NCBI GenBank assembly: GCA_964364175.1
Contig: CAYILR010000036.1
Coordinates: forward strand, 1-46,847
DNA: 46,847 nt
Origin: CAYILR01 sp964364175
GTDB lineage: Bacteria; Bdellovibrionota; UBA1018
Direction: 5' to 3'
Part shown: positions 40,902 through 46,847 of the stretch, piece after piece
How positions within the stretch are numbered: position 1 is the first letter of the stretch
How the letters are laid out: the number at the start of each line of letters is the position of its first letter
The notes under the pieces: model-generated
Database searches by the model: none
Told to the model about the DNA's origin: nothing
Seen by the model: the letters and a program-made list of their open reading frames with translations, nothing else
Position numbers and translations under genes: made by a program

Positions 40902-42110
40902 ATGAAGAGTTTACTTATACTTGGGGCGGGTATAGAGCAGGTCTACGCTATAGAACTCGCCAAGAAAAAGGGAATACACACAGTTGTATTGGACAAAAAT
41001 CCTGAATCGCCCGGCAAGGTATCCGCCGGTGAGTTCTACCCTGTAAGTACCCGGGACACTGCCGCTATAGTTGAGTTTTTGAGACAGTATAAAAAAAATA
41101 TAGACGGAGTAATGACTATAGCGAGCGATATTCCTCATTGTGTCTCGGTAGCGGCAGAATATTTGGACGTGCCGCACCTGCCTCTCCTGGTGGCGCAAAA
41201 TTGCATACAGAAGTTTAAGATGAAAGAGTTACTCCGGACCGGCGGAGTCAACGTACCGGATTTTGCGCCGGTGCGGGTGCCCGCAGATCTCGGTGCTTTT
41301 ATTGAGCGCGTCGGCTATCCGGTGGTTATAAAACCGGTGGACAACTCCGGCGCGCGCGGGGTGTTGCGTGTCACCAAAGATATAGATCTGGCGTGGGCGT
41401 TTGAGTATGCAAAAAAATATTCTTACTCCGGCGACCTCATTGCGGAGAAATACATTGCCGGTCCGCAGATAAGCACAGAGGGTATTATGCGCGAGAATAT
41501 TTTTTATTGCACCGGATTTGCCGACCGCAACTATGAGAATGTAGAGAAGACCACTCCGTACTTGGTCGAAGATGGCGGCGATATTCCGACGAGGCTTCCG
41601 TCTGCGCACAAGAAGCTTGTGGAGGAGGAATTTGAGAAGGCGGTGCGCGCGCTCGGCATAGATTGGGGGCCGGCCAAAGGAGATATGGTTATGGGCGAAG
41701 ACGGAAAGGCGTATGTTATTGAGATTGCGGCGCGACTTTCCGGCGGCAATTTTTGCTATGACAAGGTGCCGTGGTCGACCGGCGTGGACATAGTGGATAT
41801 CCTCATCGATATGGCGGTCGGCAATGCGGTCGATAAAAAGCGTTTTATCCCAACGCTCAATCAGGCGTCCTCCCAGCGTTATTTTTTCCCCCCGCCGGGA
41901 ATTATCCGGGAGATCCGTGGAGCAGACCGCGCGGCGCTCATTCCGTATGTAAAAAAGATAGACATATGGGTAAAAGCGGGAGACGAAATTCCGGCGATAG
42001 TAAACCATCCTTCGAGAGTCGGCTATTGCATAGCGGTGGCGCCGACGCTTAAAGAGGCGGTGGTGGCGGCTGAGAGCGCGGTACGAACAGTCGAGTTCGT
42101 GGCGGCTTAA
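40902..42110 (+). CDS. ATP-grasp domain protein
   Basis: A 402-residue ATP-grasp enzyme. LLILGAGIEQVYAIELAKKK is the N-terminal pre-ATP-grasp Rossmann fold. GYPVVIKPVDNSGARGVLRV is the nucleotide-binding small domain, LIAEKYIAGPQISTEGIM the lid, and YVIEIAARLSGGNFCYDKVP the metal-binding EIxxRxxGG region. Family members form an amide or thioester by activating a carboxylate as acyl phosphate. Close relatives include PurD/PurK, carbamoyl-phosphate and biotin-carboxylase-like proteins and many natural-product ligases. Here ligation of an amino acid or acid to an amino sugar (or to the acidic ulosonate) is the most economical idea, but it is inference. Confidence 0.85.
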   Translation: MKSLLILGAGIEQVYAIELAKKKGIHTVVLDKNPESPGKVSAGEFYPVSTRDTAAIVEFLRQYKKNIDGVMTIASDIPHCVSVAAEYLDVPHLPLLVAQNCIQKFKMKELLRTGGVNVPDFAPVRVPADLGAFIERVGYPVVIKPVDNSGARGVLRVTKDIDLAWAFEYAKKYSYSGDLIAEKYIAGPQISTEGIMRENIFYCTGFADRNYENVEKTTPYLVEDGGDIPTRLPSAHKKLVEEEFEKAVRALGIDWGPAKGDMVMGEDGKAYVIEIAARLSGGNFCYDKVPWSTGVDIVDILIDMAVGNAVDKKRFIPTLNQASSQRYFFPPPGIIREIRGADRAALIPYVKKIDIWVKAGDEIPAIVNHPSRVGYCIAVAPTLKEAVVAAESAVRTVEFVAA

Positions 42111-42120
42111 CCATTAAGCC

Positions 42121-42900
42121 ATGACTATGCACCAAAAACTCGGCATCGCGACGCGCTTCTACGGGCTTACGCAGGGCGATGTACAGCGCCTTGCGACCTG
42201 GGTCGACGCCGCGCTGGCGATTGTGCCCGCGTCTTGCGTGTATGTGGCAATCCACGCGGAGTCCGACCTGTCGGGTAGTTTGGATTTTATGCGCAGCCGT
42301 TACCCGGAGGTGCGGGCGTTCCCCGTGACTCCGTGGGGCAAGGTAGTGCAGGCTCCCAACGCAATCCTTTCAAAAAGCGCGGAGCAACAGGTCGACCACC
42401 TTCTTTTTGCGAGCACGGAGTATCCGGTAACCGCGCCGCTGGTGTCGCTCCTGCAGACGCATCTGGACGGGCAAACGCTGGTGGCGGGCGCGCGCCTGCC
42501 GTCGCACGACTTTAAAGCTAAGTCCGGAGAGCGCGTGCTGGTGCGCAAGGCGAGCGGCATGCAGATTCCGTGGAACACCTGCGCGCTGTGGTCGGTCGGG
42601 CACCTGGTGCACACCGGGTTTGTGCTCGCCGCCGACTCTCTGCAGGACCCGGACAATGCCGGCATGGAGGAGATGGGGACCATCGCCGCCCAGCAGATAT
42701 TGTGGCCGGGCAAGGCGTCCGCAAAACTGGTCGCGCCGGGCGCGGATCTTGTGGTTAATACGCACGGATGGAATATCACGCGCCATGAGCGGTACGTGCA
42801 CAACCTCGAGTCAAAGAACTCCCGCTCCGCCGCGCAGCTCGAGCGCCTGTCACTGCCGACTCCGGATGTATGCCACATAGGCGCGGACGTGCGACAATAA
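42121..42900 (+). CDS. Conserved-looking protein, possibly GT-A-like; function unknown
   Basis: A 259-residue soluble protein that I do not recognise. An ATG at 42127 is an alternative start. The N-terminal part alternates strands and helices (LGIATRFYGLTQGDVQRL, SCVYVAIHAESDLSGSLDFM), then FPVTPWGKVVQAPNAILSKS and QQVDHLLFASTEYPVTAPL, a region like the nucleotide-sugar half of GT-A enzymes. No clear DxD motif is present. MQIPWNTCALWSVGHL and MEEMGTIAAQQILWPGKAS follow. No transmembrane helix. The gene lies between the ATP-grasp gene and the ABC exporter, so a glycan role is likely by position only. Confidence 0.4.
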   Translation: MTMHQKLGIATRFYGLTQGDVQRLATWVDAALAIVPASCVYVAIHAESDLSGSLDFMRSRYPEVRAFPVTPWGKVVQAPNAILSKSAEQQVDHLLFASTEYPVTAPLVSLLQTHLDGQTLVAGARLPSHDFKAKSGERVLVRKASGMQIPWNTCALWSVGHLVHTGFVLAADSLQDPDNAGMEEMGTIAAQQILWPGKASAKLVAPGADLVVNTHGWNITRHERYVHNLESKNSRSAAQLERLSLPTPDVCHIGADVRQ

Positions 42901-42905
42901 ACGGT

Positions 42906-44669
42906 ATGTTTTCCACCATCCGGACGCTTTTTTCGACCTTCCGCAGATACCGCCTCCACATCGCGGCGTTGGCGGTTTTCGGCTTTCTCGGCGCGATACT
43001 CGAGGGCATCGGCATCAACGCGGTCATTCCGCTCATCTCGTTCTTTACCGGAGGCGGCGGCACCGCGACGGATTTTATATCAAAGAGCATCCAAGGCCTT
43101 TTCTCTCTCGTCGGACTGCCGTTTACCTTCCGCTATCTGCTCGGGTTTATCCTCGGCCTCTTTATATTGCGCGCGGTTTCGATGGCGGTGTTCGGCTATA
43201 TCCGCGGCTGGATCAGCGCCGACTTTCTCGGCGCGGAGAGCGCCGACATGCTCCGGCGCACCCTGCGCGCGTCGTGGCCGTTTTTGCTCCAGCAAAAGAT
43301 AGGCACGATGCACAACACGCTGGTGCGCGACATACAGCGCAGCGGCTCTCTGCTGGAGGTAGTGAGCCAGGTGATACAGTCCTTTACCGGATTTTTTATG
43401 TATCTCCTGGTCGCCATCAACATATCGCTGACGATGACGCTCTACACGCTCGGCGCCGGAGCTATCCTGCTGTTTGTCATCAGGCCGCTCTTCCGCCGCA
43501 CGCGCCGCATCGCCGAGGAGCTCTCCAGGGTTGAAAAGCGCTTCGCCCAGTTTTTAAGCGAGCACATCATCGGGATGAAGTCGGTCAAAGCCGCCGGCGC
43601 CGAGCAGGCCGCGATTGCCATGGGCCAGACCCACGTGCGCTCCTTGCGCTCGCTCGCCATACGCGCCGCGCTGGTGCGCTCGGCGAGCTCGAGCCTCTTT
43701 CAGCCGTTCAGCATACTCTTTGTGGTCGTGCTCTTTTTGCTGACCTACCACACGCCCGGCTTTAGCATTATCTCTTTTGCCGCGTCGCTGTATCTCATAC
43801 AAAAAATATTTACCTACCTGGAGTCCGGGCAAAACGCGCTCCACGCGGTGAGCGAGCTGGCGCCGTATGTCGAGCATATCCTGCGGTTTAAAAAGAATCT
43901 CGACCTGCACCGCGAGCAGGGCGGCTCCGGAAAGCCGTTTGTGTTTGAGCGCGCGCTTGTCTGCGACGATATTTCCTTTGCCTATGTGGAGGGGCGGCCG
44001 GTCCTTAAAAACACCGGCTTTATACTGCGCGCCGGCGAGACGGTAGGCCTGGTCGGGCCCTCCGGCGCTGGCAAGACGTCAATCGCCGATTTGCTTTTGC
44101 GCCTGTTTACGCCCGCCTCGGGCTCGATAACGCTCGATGGAGTTCCCGCCGCGGACATAGCGGTTGATACGTGGCGCCGCGCGATAGGCTATGTGTCGCA
44201 GGACGTCTTTCTGCTCAACGACACGCTGGAGGAGAACATCCGCTTTTACCGGCCGGAGCTCGCGCGCACCGATGTCATCGAGGCGGCACAGCAGGCCAAC
44301 ATACACGAGTTTATTATGTCTCTTCCGGAAGGGTACCAGACGCGCACGGGAGACCGCGGGGTCCTGCTCTCGGGCGGCCAGCGCCAGCGCGTGGCGCTTG
44401 CCCGCGCGCTTGCAGGCAAACCCAAGCTCCTGGTCCTCGACGAGGCGACCAGCGCTCTGGATAACGAGTCGGAGCGGCTCATCCAAGAGGCAATCCATGC
44501 TCTGCACGGCAACGTAACCGTGTTTATCATCGCGCACCGGCCCTCGACCGTCGCCGACGCGGACAGGATACTGGTGCTCCGCGGCGGCAGTATTGTCGAG
44601 GAGGGGGCGCCCGCCGAGCTGTTACAGAACACCAAGTCATACTTCTACAAAATGCAGCGCAGCTCGTAG
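42906..44669 (+). CDS. ABC exporter, PglK/MsbA-type flippase-like
   Basis: A 587-residue half-transporter from ATG 42906. Six transmembrane segments lie in residues about 15-320 (including IAALAVFGFLGAILEGIGI, YLLGFILGLFILRAVSMAVF and SIISFAASLYLIQKIF). The nucleotide-binding domain holds Walker A GPSGAGKT (384-391), the Q-loop in YVSQDVFLL, the signature LSGGQRQR (488-495), Walker B LLVLDEATSALD and the H-loop in IIAHRPST. It works as a homodimer. PglK moves lipid-linked oligosaccharides to the outer face in N-glycosylation systems; MsbA-type lipid export is an alternative. The gene next to it is a ligase, so export of the assembled lipid-linked glycan is the likely role. Confidence 0.87.
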   Translation: MFSTIRTLFSTFRRYRLHIAALAVFGFLGAILEGIGINAVIPLISFFTGGGGTATDFISKSIQGLFSLVGLPFTFRYLLGFILGLFILRAVSMAVFGYIRGWISADFLGAESADMLRRTLRASWPFLLQQKIGTMHNTLVRDIQRSGSLLEVVSQVIQSFTGFFMYLLVAINISLTMTLYTLGAGAILLFVIRPLFRRTRRIAEELSRVEKRFAQFLSEHIIGMKSVKAAGAEQAAIAMGQTHVRSLRSLAIRAALVRSASSSLFQPFSILFVVVLFLLTYHTPGFSIISFAASLYLIQKIFTYLESGQNALHAVSELAPYVEHILRFKKNLDLHREQGGSGKPFVFERALVCDDISFAYVEGRPVLKNTGFILRAGETVGLVGPSGAGKTSIADLLLRLFTPASGSITLDGVPAADIAVDTWRRAIGYVSQDVFLLNDTLEENIRFYRPELARTDVIEAAQQANIHEFIMSLPEGYQTRTGDRGVLLSGGQRQRVALARALAGKPKLLVLDEATSALDNESERLIQEAIHALHGNVTVFIIAHRPSTVADADRILVLRGGSIVEEGAPAELLQNTKSYFYKMQRSS

Positions 44670-44671
44670 TG

Positions 44672-44680
44672 TGGTATATT
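44672..44680 (+). promoter_or_regulatory. Candidate extended -10 promoter for the ligase gene
   Basis: TGG-TATATT starts 2 bases after the ABC gene stop and ends 8 bases before ATG 44689. The TGn extension could compensate for the absent -35. Initiation would fall about 2 bases upstream of the start codon, giving a leaderless message. Confidence 0.35.
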
Positions 44681-44688
44681 CTGCGGGT

Positions 44689-46847
44689 ATGAAATACACC
44701 GATTATCTGCGCTGGGGCGCGCTTTCTGCCCTCTTTTTAGCGTTGTTTGTCCCTTTTATAGTCGCGACGGGGAACTTCTGGCCGAACCTTTTCTTCCCCT
44801 ACATTACCGGCAAAAACTTTGCGTTTAGGATTTTGGTCGAGTTTGCTCTGCTGTGCTACGTGCTATTAGCCCTGCGCGAGCCCAAGTACCGTCCGCGCGC
44901 CTCCCACATCATGTGGGCGGTCATCGCGTTTGCGGCATGGATGGCGGTGGCGACCGTCTTTTCTGTCGACCCCATAAAAAGCTTTTGGAGCAACTTCGAG
45001 CGCATGGAGGGCTACGTGAGCTTGCTGCACCTCTTCGCGTGGTTTGTCGTCACGGGTGCGGTGCTCTCGGCGTCCAAGCTGTGGGACACCTTCATCAACA
45101 CCTCTATCTTTGCCAGCGCCGTGCAGGGCGGATGGGCGGTGTCGCAATTTTTGGGATGGCTCTCCATATCAAGCCAGAGTGGCGCGCGCTCCGACACCAC
45201 CTTTGGCAACGCGACGTACATCGCGGTGTATCTGCTTATCAACCTGTTCCTCACGCTCTACATGCTCGCGCGTTTATCCCGAGCAGAGTCGAGGGGCAAT
45301 AAGGCGACTCTGCAAGTGCTCTACGGCGCCGCTCTCGTACTGCAGGCGGCGGGGCTGCTGTTTACCGAAACGCGCGGCGCGATACTGGGCTTAGGCATCG
45401 GGCTTGTCGCGGCGGCTCTGTACTTGATGTTCTTCGAGCGCGGCAAAGAGTCGCGCGTACTGCGCCATATCGCTATCGGCGCAGTGGCGTTTGTGGTTGT
45501 TTTTGCGGGACTCATGTATGCCGTGCGCGACACCGCGTTTGTCAAAGAGGTTCCGGCTCTGCGCCGCCTCGCCTCGATATCACTGACCGAAACCACGGTC
45601 GTCTCGCGTCTGCAATACATCTGGCCTATGGCGTTTAAGGGCGCCCTGGAGCGGCCGGTCATGGGGTGGGGGCAGGAGAACTTCAGCTTTGTCTTCAATA
45701 AAAATTATCAGCCCGGCATGTACAACCAAGAGCAGTGGTTTGACCGCGCACACAACCAGTTTCTTGACTGGCTGATTGCCGGCGGCATCCCCGCGTTTTT
45801 GCTGTACATCGCTCTGTATGTTCTCGCGGCGCTCGCGGTGCTCCGCGCCGGCGCGTTGTCGCACGCGGAGAGGGCGGCGTTTTTTGGCCTGCTTGCCGGA
45901 TACGCGTTCAACAATATGTTCGTGTTTGACAACCTCATCAGCGCGGTCTACTTTTTTGCCTTGCTCGCGTACTTGCACTCATTGTCGAGCCGGCAGACGC
46001 CGTCGTTGGCGCTCTCCAAGCCGCTCGGCGACCAGGCGCTCGCCGTGGCGGCGCCGGTGTTGCTGGTGGCGATGTTGCTCGGCGGATGGGCGCTCAACGC
46101 GCCGGGGCTCGCGCGCGCGTCCGCGCTCGTCAATGCTATCCAAACGCAGGAGGCGGGCCGCAACTCATCCGGCGTCGTGGTCGCGGTTTCCAAAGATCCC
46201 AAAAAGAATCTCGCGGAGTTTAAGGTGGCACTCGGCGCTGTCGCGTGGCCGGGCAATCCTCTGGGCTTACAGGAAACGACCGAGCAGTTTTTGCAGTACG
46301 CCTCGGGGCTCGGCGGCAGCTCTACTATCGACCCGCAGACCAAGCTGGATATATTTAACGAAGCGCGCGGCGCGATAGACTCGCTCCTGTTGTCGCGCCC
46401 GGGCGACGCGCGTCTCGAGCTGTTTGCGGCGACCTTCCTCTCGCAGTTCGGCCAGACCGCTCCCGCTATCGAGCATCTGCAAAAGGCGCTCGAGTACTCG
46501 CCGAAAAAACAGCAAATACAAATACAAATGGGCATGACGCTGATACAGGCGGGCAACGCGCAAGACGGGGTTAAGTATCTCAAAGACGCGTACGAGGCGG
46601 CGGTGGGCAATAGTTCTGCGCTTACCTTTTACGCGGCGGGGCTCTACTACGCGGGGCAGACCTCCGCGGCGGACGCGCTGCTGGTGGAGCGTTTCGGTAC
46701 CACGGTAGTCGACGACGTCCAGCTCATGCAGGCGTATACGAACCTCAAGCTCTACGACCGCTTGATATTGGTGTGGAAGTTGCGCGTCAAGGAGAGTCCT
46801 GACGATGTGCAAAAACACCTCGGGTTGGCGTCGGTCTACTTTGCGGC
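44689..46847 (+). CDS. O-antigen ligase family protein with C-terminal TPR-like repeats, 3'-truncated
   Basis: At least 719 residues; the frame is open to the window end. ATG 44689 starts MKYTDYLRWGALSALFLALF, the first of about 10-12 predicted membrane helices. The Wzy_C/WaaL signature GWGQENFSFVFNKNYQPG is followed by RAHNQFLDWLIAGG with His355, in the large outer loop. After the last helix (about 450-470) a soluble region contains TPR-like pairs: GDARLELFAATFLSQFG, AIEHLQKALEYSPKKQQ, GMTLIQAGNAQDGVKYLK, LTFYAAGLYYAGQTSAADAL. The family ligates or polymerises lipid-linked glycans; PglL-type members glycosylate proteins. Without evidence for lipid A synthesis here, transfer to protein or an S-layer is the favoured inference. 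Confidence 0.87.
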   Translation, partial: MKYTDYLRWGALSALFLALFVPFIVATGNFWPNLFFPYITGKNFAFRILVEFALLCYVLLALREPKYRPRASHIMWAVIAFAAWMAVATVFSVDPIKSFWSNFERMEGYVSLLHLFAWFVVTGAVLSASKLWDTFINTSIFASAVQGGWAVSQFLGWLSISSQSGARSDTTFGNATYIAVYLLINLFLTLYMLARLSRAESRGNKATLQVLYGAALVLQAAGLLFTETRGAILGLGIGLVAAALYLMFFERGKESRVLRHIAIGAVAFVVVFAGLMYAVRDTAFVKEVPALRRLASISLTETTVVSRLQYIWPMAFKGALERPVMGWGQENFSFVFNKNYQPGMYNQEQWFDRAHNQFLDWLIAGGIPAFLLYIALYVLAALAVLRAGALSHAERAAFFGLLAGYAFNNMFVFDNLISAVYFFALLAYLHSLSSRQTPSLALSKPLGDQALAVAAPVLLVAMLLGGWALNAPGLARASALVNAIQTQEAGRNSSGVVVAVSKDPKKNLAEFKVALGAVAWPGNPLGLQETTEQFLQYASGLGGSSTIDPQTKLDIFNEARGAIDSLLLSRPGDARLELFAATFLSQFGQTAPAIEHLQKALEYSPKKQQIQIQMGMTLIQAGNAQDGVKYLKDAYEAAVGNSSALTFYAAGLYYAGQTSAADALLVERFGTTVVDDVQLMQAYTNLKLYDRLILVWKLRVKESPDDVQKHLGLASVYFA

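Noticed and set aside
1..46847. CRISPR array, tRNA, rRNA, transposase or long direct repeats
   Set aside because: None could be recognised; remaining gaps are at most about 65 bases and are explained by promoters or short spacers.

Overview
The window is 46.8 kb of almost continuous coding sequence devoted to surface-glycan biosynthesis. I find 41 genes, no tRNA, rRNA, CRISPR or transposase, and no gap longer than about 65 bases. UGA is used as a normal stop, often in ATGA start/stop overlaps, so the code is the standard bacterial one. Only one gene has a strong Shine-Dalgarno sequence; several start codons lie 8-15 bases after a -10-like hexamer. Dense packing, scarce ribosome binding sites and the gene families (GT4/GT2 transferases, SpsF, NeuB, TPR-tailed O-antigen ligase) would fit a Patescibacteria/CPR (Parcubacteria-like) genome. 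That placement is inference, since no phylogenetic marker lies in the window.

Layout. (1) 1-6257, plus strand: two GT4 transferases, a short UDP-glucose-dehydrogenase-like protein, a methyltransferase, another GT4, GDP-mannose 4,6-dehydratase (gmd) and an exostosin-type transferase. (2) 6258-7850: a B12-binding-type radical SAM gene with its own strong RBS and a bidirectional terminator that overlaps its stop codon. (3) 7847-17119, both strands: polyprenyl-phosphate-sugar type GT2 enzymes, two CDP-tyvelose/paratose-epimerase-like SDRs, two multi-span GT-C-like membrane proteins, GtrA, a UDP-glucose-4-epimerase-like SDR and a GT4. Two divergent intergenic regions here share a palindromic promoter-like element. 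(4) 17123-24372: an FkbM methyltransferase-GT9 fusion, a capsule-type GT-B protein, and a module of two FemAB/GNAT-like proteins around a methyltransferase and a shortened PLP protein. (5) 24399-34965: a nonulosonic-acid-like sugar module behind a recognisable promoter, with PseB-like dehydratase, Gfo/Idh/MocA oxidoreductase, two DegT aminotransferases, a GT-B protein, a methyltransferase, a class III aminotransferase, an SpsF cytidylyltransferase fused to an aldo/keto reductase, a DUF218 protein and a variant NeuB synthase. (6) 34962-42900: two tandem polysaccharide pyruvyl transferases, a zinc-ribbon methyltransferase, an acetolactate-synthase-like ThDP enzyme, an SDR, an ATP-grasp ligase and an orphan protein. 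(7) 42906-end: a PglK/MsbA-type ABC exporter and a truncated O-antigen-ligase-family protein with C-terminal TPR-like repeats.

Working model (inference): nucleotide sugars made by regions 1, 3, 5 and 6 are assembled by the many transferases into a methylated, possibly pyruvylated and acylated glycan on a lipid carrier. The ABC exporter flips it and the ligase polymerises it or transfers it to a surface acceptor. The initiating phosphoglycosyltransferase is not in the window. The most unusual content is the set of enzymes in regions 5 and 6. They resemble pseudaminic/legionaminic acid synthesis but lack a recognisable PseH and PseG, carry a fused SpsF-AKR, and include a NeuB in which a metal-binding His appears to be Asn.
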